DNA from: DATLMR01 sp964615905
GTDB lineage: Bacteria; Acidobacteriota; Blastocatellia; UBA7656
DNA length: 64,000 nt
Direction of reading: 5' to 3'
Assembly (NCBI GenBank): GCA_964615905.1
Contig: CAZTUB010000016.1
Coordinates: 62,001-126,000 of the forward strand
Each line of letters begins with the position of its first letter. Within the stretch, counting starts at the first letter, position 1. A program made the translations under genes and the position numbers. The notes beneath the pieces are model-generated. The model ran no database searches, was not told the origin of the DNA, and worked only from the letters and a program-made list of their open reading frames with translations. This document shows positions 7,819 through 16,279 of the stretch, piece by piece.

Positions 7819-9336
7819 ATGAAGTTCAAAGGGTTCAGTATATTATTGGTCCTGGCTTTATTTGCCGAGGGGCTTGCATTTGCGCAGGCCGGAAAGGGTT
7901 CGCCCAAAGTGGCATCGGTACTCATCAACAATACGTCGCCGCTCGTTAGCTTCCGCATCCTGTTCAACGCGGGCGCGGCTGACGACCCGAAAGGGAAGGA
8001 GGGCGTCGCCGCTCTCACAGCATCATTGCTTTCCGACGGCGGCAGCCAGAAGATGACCTACGAGGAGATAGTCGAAGCCATGTACCCTATGGCCACACGG
8101 TTCGACTCGCAGGTCGATAAAGAGATGACCGTCTTTTACGGGACGACGCACCTGGACAACCTGCAAAAATATTACCAGATCGTCGCCGACAGGCTGCTCA
8201 ACCCCGGCTGGCGCGCCGACGACTTCAACCGCGTCAAAGAAGACGCGATTAATTATCTCAAGGTGAATCTGCGGGGCAACAACGACGAGGAGCTTGGCAA
8301 GGAGGTCCTCTACAACGAGATTTACGCGGGCCACCCCTACGGCCATAACACTGTCGGCACGGTCGAATCGCTCCAGAAGCTGACCATAGACGATGTGAAG
8401 CAGTTCTACCAGAACCACTACACGAGAAACAATTTTGTGCTCGGCCTGGCGGGCGGGTACCCGGCGGACTTTGCGAAGAAGGTTGAATCTGAGTTTGCCG
8501 CGAGGCTGCCCGAAGGTAAGCAAACGGCCGAGGCGAAACTCTCAGAGCCTAAGAAGATCGAAGGTCTCGAACTGACAATCGTACAGAAGGAGACGCGCGG
8601 AACGGCCATTTCGTTCGGATTTCCAATCCCTGTCACGCGCGCGAGCGCAGACTTTCCCGCGTTGCTGCTCGTGCAGTCATACTTCGGGCAGCACCGCTCC
8701 AGCAACAGCTATCTCTACACGCGGATGCGACAGATTCGCGGGCTCAATTACGGCGATTACGCCTACATCGAGTACTTCCCACGCGGGATGTTCCAGTTCC
8801 AGCCTGACACGAATCTTGCACGCAACCAGCAGATCTTTCAGGTCTGGATACGCCCGGTCGAGCCACAAAACGGTATCTTTGCGCTCAGGATCGCGCTTTT
8901 CGAACTGCGCAGGCTCGTAGAAGAGGGCATGTCGAAAGAGAACTTTGAAGCGACGCGCCAGTTCTTGCTCAAGAACGTCTCGTCGCTCACAAAGACTCAA
9001 GATGCGCAGCTGGGCTACGCGCTCGACAGCCGCTTCTACGGAATCCCGACCTTTAATGATTACGTGCGGAGCGGGCTCGCGAAGCTGACGGTCGAAGAGG
9101 TCAATCGGGTTATCAAGAAATACCTCCAGCCCGATAACGTAAAGATAGTCGTGGTGACTCAGGATGCCGAAGGGTTCCGCAAGGCGGCGCTTGAAGGTAA
9201 GCCCTCGCCAATAACTTACACGGCTGAGATGCCCAAAGATATCCTTGAAGAGGACAAGAAGATCGAAAGCTACAAGCTGACCCTCAACCCGAAGGCAATC
9301 AAAATAGTGCCGGTCAGCGAGGTCTTTCAGAGATAA
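7819..9336 (+). CDS. Secreted M16 family protein without zinc motif (partner subunit)
   Basis: This 505-residue protein has a signal peptide (1-22, ending AFAQA). Both M16 domains can be followed: VSFRILFNAGAADDPKGKEGVA opens the first, and YGDYAYIEYFPRGMF lies in the second. At the place of HxxEH it reads LTASLLSDGG, so it cannot bind zinc in the usual way. It still has the R/Y region of M16 C-terminal domains (RQIRGLNYG). The start follows the previous stop by one base, so the two are made together, and a strong terminator ends the transcript. By analogy with known pairs it supplies the substrate chamber for the active subunit. Confidence 0.92.
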   Translation: MKFKGFSILLVLALFAEGLAFAQAGKGSPKVASVLINNTSPLVSFRILFNAGAADDPKGKEGVAALTASLLSDGGSQKMTYEEIVEAMYPMATRFDSQVDKEMTVFYGTTHLDNLQKYYQIVADRLLNPGWRADDFNRVKEDAINYLKVNLRGNNDEELGKEVLYNEIYAGHPYGHNTVGTVESLQKLTIDDVKQFYQNHYTRNNFVLGLAGGYPADFAKKVESEFAARLPEGKQTAEAKLSEPKKIEGLELTIVQKETRGTAISFGFPIPVTRASADFPALLLVQSYFGQHRSSNSYLYTRMRQIRGLNYGDYAYIEYFPRGMFQFQPDTNLARNQQIFQVWIRPVEPQNGIFALRIALFELRRLVEEGMSKENFEATRQFLLKNVSSLTKTQDAQLGYALDSRFYGIPTFNDYVRSGLAKLTVEEVNRVIKKYLQPDNVKIVVVTQDAEGFRKAALEGKPSPITYTAEMPKDILEEDKKIESYKLTLNPKAIKIVPVSEVFQR

Positions 9337-9362
9337 GACCTGCCGCCGCTTTTGAAAGGGTA

Positions 9363-9409
9363 AGACCGCTAGCGAGGCAGTCTCAACTGTCTCGCTGCGG
9401 TCTTTTTTC
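9363..9409 (+). terminator. Strong intrinsic terminator after the M16 pair
   Basis: An AGACCGC-AGCGAG-CAG arm pairs with CTG-CTCGCT-CGGTCT across the six-base loop TCTCAA, with two single-base mismatches, and is followed by six T residues. It lies between convergent genes and touches the stop of the minus-strand gene at 9409. Confidence 0.9.
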
Positions 9410-10155
9410 TACACACCCTCAGTCTGTGTGCGGTTCAGGACTTCGATGATGTGGCGGACGTTGCTGCTTTCGCGAGCGCGGATGATAAGCAGCCCGATGC
9501 TGAGAATCGGGTTTCCTGGGTCGGCTACTTTATTACCGAGCAAGGTTATCTTCCGGTCAAGCTCGTCCATCGGCGCTCTCCACTCGTCTTGAGGGATTGA
9601 AGCGAAGCTCACGGCGACCTTCCACGCCTGCGCCCGCGCGCGGTCCATGCTGAAGTTGATTATGCGGTCGTCAAGGCTGGGGTCGATGTGGTCGAGAAAG
9701 TTTATCCAGGGTGACACCTCGTTTATCTCGTCTTCAACCTGATTGACCAGTCCCGCGAGGATTTTGTTTATCTCATCGAAATCGTGTTTCAACGGCGGCA
9801 ACTCGTCGCCTGGACAGGTCAGGGCGGCGGCTATTCCGAGGTCGAAGTTTATATGAGCGTTCATGCCGAGCAGCAAGTGCTGAAGCACAATCGGCCGCCA
9901 GCTTTTCGCCGCCTCAAACGATACAAGCCAGCAGGCCGAAGGCTTTTCGCCGCCCTGATATTTCTGAAGGGCTTCCAGATAGCGGTTCGCGAAATTTACA
10001 TCGAGCCGCTCCATACGCGGGCCGTCTTGAAACCGGTTGGTTTCGATCCCTTCTTTGACCTTGAGCGTGACCTTTCGATAAAGGGCGGGGAAAAAGCCCA
10101 GGCGGCTCTCTTCGCGCATGGCCTCAGCGATGATCCGGTCAAGACGGTCGATCAC
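9409..10155 (-). CDS. DUF5995 family protein
   Basis: From GTG 10155 the product has 248 residues, all soluble and helix-rich. Landmarks are RMERLDVNFANRYLEAL, SCWLVSFEAA, the segment HLLLGMNAHINFDLGIA with two histidines, and MDRARAQAWKVA. These match my memory of DUF5995, a family of unknown activity found in actinobacteria and acidobacteria; the conserved His and Asp residues hint at an all-helical metal enzyme but this is not shown. The GTG has no ribosome binding site. The open frame continues upstream with a plausible family N-terminus (TIGEVIDRLDRIIAEAM) to a perfect AAGGAGG right after the helicase stop, so the true start may be a rare codon (ATT 10206 or ACG 10203). It is the last gene of the glyA-helicase transcript. 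Confidence 0.75.
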   Translation of the reverse strand: MIDRLDRIIAEAMREESRLGFFPALYRKVTLKVKEGIETNRFQDGPRMERLDVNFANRYLEALQKYQGGEKPSACWLVSFEAAKSWRPIVLQHLLLGMNAHINFDLGIAAALTCPGDELPPLKHDFDEINKILAGLVNQVEDEINEVSPWINFLDHIDPSLDDRIINFSMDRARAQAWKVAVSFASIPQDEWRAPMDELDRKITLLGNKVADPGNPILSIGLLIIRARESSNVRHIIEVLNRTQTEGV

Positions 10156-10218
10156 CTCACCAATGGTTTTCGCCGGTCCTGTCTCGATTGGAGCTATGGC
10201 CGTAATAATGCCCTCCTT

Positions 10219-12204
10219 TTAGTAGTCGAAGATCGCCGCCGCCTCCTCGATGTTCTTTGTGATATGGCAGGGAGGCAGGCTCTTGATAAAGAGGGTGCCA
10301 TAGCCTTTTGTGCGGATTCGCGGGTCGAGTATTGAAAGCACCCCACGGTCGGTCGCGGACCGGATCAGGCGGCCAAGCCCCTGTTTCAAAGTGATGATCG
10401 CTTCGGGAACAGAGTAGTCGTAAAACGAGTTGCCGCCCTGATCGTCTATGTATTTCTGCCGCGCTGCAACAACCGGGTCCGACGGGACCGCAAACGGGAG
10501 CTTGGCGATAATCACGCACGAAAGCGCCTCGCCCTGCACATCAACCCCTTGCCAGAAGGAGGCTGTGGCAAACAGAACCGCGCCGTCAGTATTGCGGAAC
10601 CTGTCGAGCAGCCCTGCCTTTGCCCCCTGGCCCTGGATGAAAAGCGGAAAGTCGACCAGGTGGCGGACTCGCTCAAAAGTCTCTCGCATCGAAGCGGCGC
10701 TTGTGAACAGTACAAAGGCCCGCCCGTTTGTCACTTCGAGAATGCGGACGATCTCTTCGACCGAAGCGTCGAGAAATTCGCGCGCGCGCGGGTCGGGCAT
10801 GCGCGCAGGCAGGTAGAGCACCGCCTGATTCTCATAATCGAAGTGCGATTCGATTATCAGCTCGCGGGCATTCGTGATGCCGAGCCGTCCCCTTATAAAC
10901 TCAAAACTGTTGTTGGCAGTCATCGTCGCTGACGTGAGCACCGCGCTCTGTATGTTAGAGAAAAGCCGCTCTTCCAGAATGCCCGACACGTCAATCGGGG
11001 TGGCGTGGATGAATATCCCGCGCCCGCGCTTTTCGCACCAGTAAACAAAACCGGGGTCGTCGCCCGTGACGATAAACTCAAGCTCGAATTTCAGAAGCTC
11101 CGCACGGCGAAGGATGTTGTCGAGTTCGGGCGGCGGGTCTTGTACAAGCCCAAGCCCCGCGATAAGTCGGCCTATCGCGTTTGTAAGCCCGACATAAGCC
11201 TCTCCCGCCGTGGTCGTGTGAAACTCGCCGTCTTCATCCTCTCTTATGAAATGTGACGGCGCGATGATGAAGCGGGTGTCTGCCGACGCAGCCCCGCCCG
11301 GTCGCCTGTAGAACTTCGAAGAGCCTTCATCAAAGCCGTCGCCGCGAAACGACAGCCAGAAGGTGTCTGCACGTTGAGCGAGCCGGGCCAGCGCTTTCGT
11401 CACCTCGCTCGCCTGTTCGGGTTCGGTTATGGCTATCTTCTCTGCGTCCTGTATCAGATCAAGTACGCGGTAGTTCGACACGCTCGACCCGAAATATGAG
11501 GCCGCCACATCCTCAAGCTCGTGCGCTTCGTCGAATATGATCGTCGAGTAGTCCGGCAGCACCGCGCCGTAGTCGCCGCCGCGCAGCGCGAGGTCAGCGA
11601 AGAATAGGTGGTGGTTGACGATCACTACGTCAGATTCCATAGCCTCCTGTCGCATACGGGTGATAAAACAGGCGTCGAATTCCGGGCACTTCTGCCCGAT
11701 GCAGGTCTCCGCGCGCGCGTCTATGTGGGGCCAGAATGAAATGTCTTCGGGTATGTCTACGAGCTCTGCGCGATCACCGGTTTCGGTGGCCCCTGCCCAT
11801 CGCCTGACCTCGTCAAAATAGTCGACCTCTTCGAGCCCCTGAAGCACAGGGAGCTGGTCGGCCATCTTCAGCCTGTGAAGGCAGACGTAGTTTGACCGGC
11901 CCTTCATGCAGGTCGCGCGGAACTTGCGCGGGATCACTCCCTGAAGAAAAGGGATGTCTTTTTTGTATAGCTGCTCCTGGAGGTTTTTCGTAGCGGTCGA
12001 GACTATTACCCTGCGCCCCGCGGCAAGCGCCGGTATCAGGTAAGCGAGCGTCTTGCCGGTCCCTGTCCCGGCTTCGATCAGCGCAACGCGGCCGTTCTCT
12101 ATAGCGTCGCGGACCGCCTCGGCCATCTCCACCTGGCCGGGGCGGTACTCGTATTTTGGATGGTGCCGGGCAATCAAACCGCCCGGCCCGAATACTTCAT
12201 TCAT
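10219..12204 (-). CDS. dinG: DinG/XPD-type ATP-dependent DNA helicase
   Basis: With ATG 12204, which shares a base with the glyA stop, the product has 661 residues. Walker A is EAGTGTGKT (44-52), the DEAH box is at 225-228 (IIFDEAHELED), and motif VI is QGLGRLIRS near the C-terminus. Cysteines C108, C168, C173 and C179 have the spacing of the iron-sulfur cluster of DinG (C-x4-C-x5-C for the last three), in KGRSNYVC and CIGQKCPEFDAC. The enzyme unwinds DNA with 5'-3' polarity, as in repair of R-loops or damaged forks. The longer frame from 12270 runs into glyA and has no family support. Whether it is DinG or the related YoaA cannot be settled here. Confidence 0.9.
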   Translation of the reverse strand: MNEVFGPGGLIARHHPKYEYRPGQVEMAEAVRDAIENGRVALIEAGTGTGKTLAYLIPALAAGRRVIVSTATKNLQEQLYKKDIPFLQGVIPRKFRATCMKGRSNYVCLHRLKMADQLPVLQGLEEVDYFDEVRRWAGATETGDRAELVDIPEDISFWPHIDARAETCIGQKCPEFDACFITRMRQEAMESDVVIVNHHLFFADLALRGGDYGAVLPDYSTIIFDEAHELEDVAASYFGSSVSNYRVLDLIQDAEKIAITEPEQASEVTKALARLAQRADTFWLSFRGDGFDEGSSKFYRRPGGAASADTRFIIAPSHFIREDEDGEFHTTTAGEAYVGLTNAIGRLIAGLGLVQDPPPELDNILRRAELLKFELEFIVTGDDPGFVYWCEKRGRGIFIHATPIDVSGILEERLFSNIQSAVLTSATMTANNSFEFIRGRLGITNARELIIESHFDYENQAVLYLPARMPDPRAREFLDASVEEIVRILEVTNGRAFVLFTSAASMRETFERVRHLVDFPLFIQGQGAKAGLLDRFRNTDGAVLFATASFWQGVDVQGEALSCVIIAKLPFAVPSDPVVAARQKYIDDQGGNSFYDYSVPEAIITLKQGLGRLIRSATDRGVLSILDPRIRTKGYGTLFIKSLPPCHITKNIEEAAAIFDY

Positions 12205-13493
12205 CAGTTTTGTTGAGACTGGGCGCGGCTGCGCACAAGACGGTTTTCGTAAATCGGGAAACGCTCGCACATCTCTTGAATCCGCGCTCGGACGCCGTTT
12301 TGGATCGTTTCGTCATCGGGAGCGGCGACGACTTCGCTGATCCACCCGGCGATCTGCTTCATCTCGTCTTCCTTCATCCCCCGCGTCGTTAGCGCAGGGG
12401 TTCCGATCCTTATGCCGGACGCTTTCATGGGCGGCTGAGTGTCGAACGGTATTGCGTTCTTGTTGACCGTTATCGCCGCCCGCTCAAGCGCCTTCTCAGC
12501 CTGCGCGCCAGTCAGCCCTCGAACGAAGACGTCGACGAGCATCAAGTGATTGTCGGTCCCGCCGGAGACGATGCGGAAGCCCGCGCTTGCAAGCTCTGCC
12601 GCAAGGCCCTGGGCATTGGCGATCACCTGTCGCTGGTAATCTTTGAAATGATCTTCGAGCGCCTCTTTGAAGCTCACGGCCTTGGCCGCGATGACATGCA
12701 TGAGCGGGCCGCCCTGGATCGTGGGAAAGACCGCGCGGTCGATCTCTTTTTGAAATTGCTCGCGGCACATGACCATACCGGCGCGCGGGCCTCTAAGAGT
12801 CTTGTGCGTTGTGGTGGTGACAAAGTCCATGTGAGGAACCGGGCTTGGGTGAAGCCCCGCCGCTACGAGCCCTGCGATATGGGCTATGTCGGCCATGGAA
12901 TATGCGCCCACGTCGCGGGCTATCCGCCCGATGCGTTCAAAGTCTATGACGCGAGAATATGCGCTGGCTCCGCACAGTACGAGCTTCGGTTTATGCTCGT
13001 GCGCGAGCCGCTCCAGCTCGTCGTAGTCAATCTGTTCGGTTTCGCGCGTTACCCCGTAGGGGATTATGTTGTAGCTGCGACCTGAGAAGTTGAGCGGATG
13101 CCCGTGCGTCAGGTGGCCGCCGTGCGCGAGGTTCATACCGAGTATGGTGTCGCCGTAATTCAAGACGGCAAGGTAGACGGCCATATTCGCTTGCGAGCCG
13201 GAATGAGGCTGAACGTTTACGTGCTCGCAGCCGAACAACTGGCGCGCGCGCTCGCGGGCCAAATTCTCCACTACGTCGACGAACTCGCAGCCGCCGTAAT
13301 ACCGCTTGCCCGGATACCCTTCGGCGTACTTATTCGTCAGCACAGACCCCTGCGCTTCGAGCACCGCTTCGGAGACGAAGTTTTCCGACGCGATCATCTC
13401 AAGGTTATAGGCGAGTCGTCGCTCTTCTTCGGCAACAGTCGCTGCAATTTCGGGGTCTGCTTCGGCAAGCGTGCGGTTCATCGAAGTGGTCAT
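12204..13493 (-). CDS. glyA: Serine hydroxymethyltransferase
   Basis: The 429-residue enzyme is a full-length SHMT, which converts serine and tetrahydrofolate to glycine and 5,10-methylene-tetrahydrofolate in the cytosol. Recognised parts are LEMIASENFVSEAVLEAQGS near residue 35, NKYAEGYPGKRYYGGCEFVD, NVQPHSGSQAN, and the PLP lysine in TTTHKTLRGPR. The ATG lies downstream of AAAGGAG. The stop overlaps the start of the helicase gene, so glyA leads a three-gene minus-strand unit with the helicase and the DUF5995 protein. A palindromic repeat fills the space upstream of it. Confidence 0.97.
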   Translation of the reverse strand: MTTSMNRTLAEADPEIAATVAEEERRLAYNLEMIASENFVSEAVLEAQGSVLTNKYAEGYPGKRYYGGCEFVDVVENLARERARQLFGCEHVNVQPHSGSQANMAVYLAVLNYGDTILGMNLAHGGHLTHGHPLNFSGRSYNIIPYGVTRETEQIDYDELERLAHEHKPKLVLCGASAYSRVIDFERIGRIARDVGAYSMADIAHIAGLVAAGLHPSPVPHMDFVTTTTHKTLRGPRAGMVMCREQFQKEIDRAVFPTIQGGPLMHVIAAKAVSFKEALEDHFKDYQRQVIANAQGLAAELASAGFRIVSGGTDNHLMLVDVFVRGLTGAQAEKALERAAITVNKNAIPFDTQPPMKASGIRIGTPALTTRGMKEDEMKQIAGWISEVVAAPDDETIQNGVRARIQEMCERFPIYENRLVRSRAQSQQN

Positions 13494-13531
13494 CGAATTT
13501 GGCTCCTTTCAAGTTTAGGCGGAAGGCAGGC

Positions 13532-13633
13532 GAACAGTAACAAGTAAACAGTGACGAGTGACAGGAAAGAGCAGACGCGGCTGCGGGTTCTAATCCCTTT
13601 CTTGTCACTCGTCACTTGTCACTGTTTACTCTC
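13532..13633. repeat. Imperfect long inverted repeat built from GTGAC-type units
   Basis: The left arm (about 13542-13568) and the right arm (about 13598-13630) are reverse complements, except that the right arm holds one extra seven-base GTGACAA-like unit and a few mismatches. The arms are made of GTGAC/AGTGAC steps, as in AGTAAACAGTGAC and GAGTGACAGGAAAG. It lies between two genes on the same strand. A shorter related piece occurs at 27064-27084 on the minus strand. Confidence 0.75.
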
Positions 13634-13653
13634 TTCCTTCCCTTGGATACTAC

Positions 13654-14487
13654 CTATTGAAAGAATGTTTGTAAATTGTCGCGGGAGATAAGGACTCGCG
13701 CGCCGAACTTGGAAACCTCGGGAGGGAAGCGGGCCTCGCGGTCATTTATCTTCAGTTTCAGCGGCAGCCGGTTGCCTATCGTCAGCCTGACCTGGTTCTG
13801 CGCGGCGGGGAGCGCGTGCGATTCGCCGGGTCTGAGCAAGATGGCCGTCGATTTTGGCGCGTCGTCAATCCAATACTGTATCGAGCTGTTCTCTGACGCA
13901 TCGGCGGCCGACTCGATCTTTACGGTGAGGGGCTCGCCAGCGACGTCCGGCGGCGACGGCTCCTCGGTCGCGGGGGGCGGTGAAGTGTCTGCCTGCGCCG
14001 AGGGCTGGCCGGTGCTGGCCGGTGACGGTTGAGCGGCCGGAGCGGCTGCCTCCTGGGACGACTGCGAGCTCTGGTTCAGTTGTTTGACCAGCGCAAAGAC
14101 GATAAGGACGATAAAGAGCAGGATACCGGCGGCAATGACCAGCGTTGACCAGTTAGTACGCGTCGGGCCGCTGTGGTATATGATCGGTTCGGATCGTCTG
14201 GGGCGGTCTTCTGTCGGGGTGGTCGACTCGGTTGACTGCGCAGTTGCTGGCGGGACGCCTATCTGTTGGTTGTAGATCGTTATTGCCTCATCCTCATCCA
14301 TGCCTACCTGTTTGGCAAATGCGCGGATGAAGGATCGCGTGAATATCCCGCCCGGAAGGATCGAATAGTTATCTGCTTCGATGGCTTTTAAAAAGCGCGT
14401 GCCTATCCTTGTCGATTCAGATATGTCGCCGAGTGTGATGTCGCGCTCTTCCCGCCTGCGCTTCAGTTCTTCGCCCAATGTAGGCAT
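13654..14487 (-). CDS. RodZ-like protein: helix-turn-helix, membrane segment, DUF4115
   Basis: The 277-residue protein starts MPTLGEELKRRREERDITL and has a RodZ-type HTH domain in the first 75 residues (ISESTRIGTRFLKAIEADNY, GGIFTRSFIRAFAKQVGMD). A single membrane segment lies at about 113-137 (STLVIAAGILLFIVLIVFALV). A Ala/Pro/Ser-rich linker follows, then a C-terminal DUF4115 domain (about 190-277). RodZ connects the MreB cytoskeleton to the cell-wall machinery, with the HTH part in the cytosol. Order and length fit well; many acidobacterial RodZ-like proteins exist, so the exact role is inferred. It has its own near-consensus promoter 59 bases upstream. Confidence 0.85.
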   Translation of the reverse strand: MPTLGEELKRRREERDITLGDISESTRIGTRFLKAIEADNYSILPGGIFTRSFIRAFAKQVGMDEDEAITIYNQQIGVPPATAQSTESTTPTEDRPRRSEPIIYHSGPTRTNWSTLVIAAGILLFIVLIVFALVKQLNQSSQSSQEAAAPAAQPSPASTGQPSAQADTSPPPATEEPSPPDVAGEPLTVKIESAADASENSSIQYWIDDAPKSTAILLRPGESHALPAAQNQVRLTIGNRLPLKLKINDREARFPPEVSKFGARVLISRDNLQTFFQ

Positions 14488-14545
14488 ATGAGCTGAGCGT
14501 CCTCTCTTTCCCCTGCGTCTGTGAGAATTGGTTTAGCCCAGCATC

Positions 14546-14574
14546 ATCATAAAATTCGATGCGGGGGGTGTCAA
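14546..14574 (-). promoter_or_regulatory. Sigma-70 promoter for the RodZ-like gene
   Basis: On the minus strand TTGACA (14574-14569) is followed by a 17-base spacer and TATGAT (14551-14546). This is close to the housekeeping consensus. The start would lie near 14539 and leave a leader of about 52 bases. Confidence 0.8.
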
Positions 14575-14691
14575 GCAAACTGCCGCCCGCGAATGGCTCG
14601 AACCGTTGGAGTAAGGCTTGCATGAAATGGTGTGTGGAGTCACCAAAAGCGTTCCAAGACCGGAGCGTAAGATAAGGGAGGAAGTTTTACG

Positions 14692-15648
14692 ATGATTGAG
14701 ATCGGCTACGCGCTCTCAAGCGAAGAGCACGCACCAAACGACCTTGTTCACAATGCGCATCTTGCGGAGGAAGCGGGTTTTACATTCGCCTTGATCTCGG
14801 ACCATTACCACCCGTGGATAGACCGCCAGGGCCACAGCCCCTTCGTCTGGAGCGTAATCGGCGGCATCGCTCAGGCGACCGAGCGCCTTCAGCTCGGAAC
14901 GGGCGTCACCTGTCCCATGTTGCGCATACACCCTGCAATCATAGCCCAGGCGGCGGCCACTTCTGCCGCCATGATGCCGGGGCGCTTCTTTCTGGGGGTA
15001 GGCACGGGCGAGAATTTGAACGAGCACATTCTGGGCGACCGATGGCCCGCCCACGACATACGCCTTGAGATGCTCGAAGAAGCGGTCGAGGTCATAAGGC
15101 TTCTGTGGGAGGGCGGGCCGCAAAGCCATCGCGGAATGTATTACGAAGTGGAGAACGCAAGGATTTACACGTTGCCTGATGAGTTGCCGCCGATCATGGT
15201 CGCGGCGAGCGGGCCGAAAGCGGCCGAAGGCGCTGGCCGCATCGGGGACGGCTTCATCTCTACATCCCCCGATAAAGAGCTTGTCGATAAATTTGAAAAG
15301 GCCGGGGGGAAGGGCAAACCTTCCTACGGCCAGTATACGGTCTGCTGGGCCAGGGATGAGAAAGCAGCCCGCAAGACCGCATACGAATGGTGGCCCAACG
15401 CCGCGATAAAAGGCGAGCTGTCGCAAGAGCTGCCCATGCCCGCGCATTTCGAGCAGGCGGCAGAGATGGTCAGCGAAGATGACGTGGCCAAGGTGATATT
15501 GTGCGGCCCGGACCCGGAAGCGCATATCAAGAAGATAAGAGAATACAAGGAAGCGGGATTTACGCACGTCTATGTTCATCAGGTCGGCCCGGACCAGGAG
15601 GGGATGATAAATTTCTACAAGCGAGAAGTCCTGCCTAAAGTTCGATAG
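14692..15648 (+). CDS. LLM-class flavin/F420-dependent oxidoreductase (F420 glucose-6-phosphate dehydrogenase-like)
   Basis: The 318-residue enzyme is a luciferase-like monooxygenase family barrel: IGYALSSEEHAPNDLV at the N-terminus, the F420-binding region FALISDHYHPWIDRQG at about 34-50, and GTGVTCPMLRIHPAIIAQAAAT. The segment GRFFLGVGTGENLNEHILGDRWP at about 100-122 is typical of the F420-dependent G6P dehydrogenase subgroup (TIGR03557 type). It would use F420 (or FMN) as the hydride carrier; no F420 synthesis genes lie in the window. A good ribosome binding site (GGGAGG) stands upstream, and a hairpin with T residues ends the gene, so it is a single-gene transcript. Confidence 0.88.
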   Translation: MIEIGYALSSEEHAPNDLVHNAHLAEEAGFTFALISDHYHPWIDRQGHSPFVWSVIGGIAQATERLQLGTGVTCPMLRIHPAIIAQAAATSAAMMPGRFFLGVGTGENLNEHILGDRWPAHDIRLEMLEEAVEVIRLLWEGGPQSHRGMYYEVENARIYTLPDELPPIMVAASGPKAAEGAGRIGDGFISTSPDKELVDKFEKAGGKGKPSYGQYTVCWARDEKAARKTAYEWWPNAAIKGELSQELPMPAHFEQAAEMVSEDDVAKVILCGPDPEAHIKKIREYKEAGFTHVYVHQVGPDQEGMINFYKREVLPKVR

Positions 15649-15655
15649 CCTCGCG

Positions 15656-15687
15656 CAGGGGCGGGGGCAGGCTCCTGCCCCTGTTTT
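15656..15687 (+). terminator. Intrinsic terminator after the LLM gene
   Basis: GGGGCAG and CTGCCCC pair over the loop GCTC, followed by TGTTTT. An alternative outer pairing of CAGGGGC with GCCCCTG is also possible. A related hairpin lies at 20617-20640. Confidence 0.75.
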
Positions 15688-15836
15688 GAAATGCGAGCGC
15701 CTCGCTTCTAAGGGCGGCTTGCTTGACTGCCCCGTACGGTTTTGTTAGTTTTGATTCTCTCTGTGAGCCATTGATTCTCGCCGGTGCTCGCGTAAAAAGC
15801 ATAAGTTAAATTGAGGTAGATGGAGGTAGGGCTTAG

Positions 15837-16229
15837 ATGAATATGGAAGCGCTTGGAATGATCGAGACAAAAGGGTTTGTCGGGGCCGTGGAAGCCGCCG
15901 ACGCAATGGTCAAGGCAGCCAACGTGGTGCTTGTGGGGCGCGAGTATATCGGGGCGGGATATGTGACAGTGCTTGTGCGTGGAGACGTAGGAGCGGTCAA
16001 GGCCGCCACGGACGCCGGAGCGGCTGCCGCTCGTCGCGTCGGAGAGCTGATAAGCGTCCACGTCATACCCCGTCCTCACAGGGAGCTTGAGCAGGTGCTC
16101 GAATCACAAGGCCTGATCGAAAGCACCGCTCAACTCGGTGGCGGCAGCTCTCGCGGCCAGTTGACCGAAGGCTCGCAAGATGACGGCAAGCGCTCTGTGC
16201 AGAACTCCAACAAGGACCGCGCAAAGTAA
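15837..16229 (+). CDS. Bacterial microcompartment hexameric shell protein (BMC-H)
   Basis: The 130-residue protein has one BMC domain (residues about 3-83): ALGMIETKGFVGAVEAADAM, LVRGDVGAVKAATDAG and VHVIPRPH. Two residues that join hexamers edge to edge in PduA and EutM are in place: K26 in DAMVKAANV and R79 in IPRP. The pore loop reads IGAG at 38-41, with Ala where PduA has Ser. After the domain comes a polar tail of about 45 residues rich in Gly, Ser and charge. The ribosome binding site is GGAGGTAGGG. It lies 50 bases before a CoA-acylating aldehyde dehydrogenase. No pentameric (BMC-P) or tandem (BMC-T) shell gene is in the window, so a closed shell would need parts from elsewhere. Confidence 0.95.
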   Translation: MNMEALGMIETKGFVGAVEAADAMVKAANVVLVGREYIGAGYVTVLVRGDVGAVKAATDAGAAAARRVGELISVHVIPRPHRELEQVLESQGLIESTAQLGGGSSRGQLTEGSQDDGKRSVQNSNKDRAK

Positions 16230-16279
16230 TTGCCTGAGTTAGAGGCGAAGCGTGTTGGACCCGGTTTACCGCATAAGCC

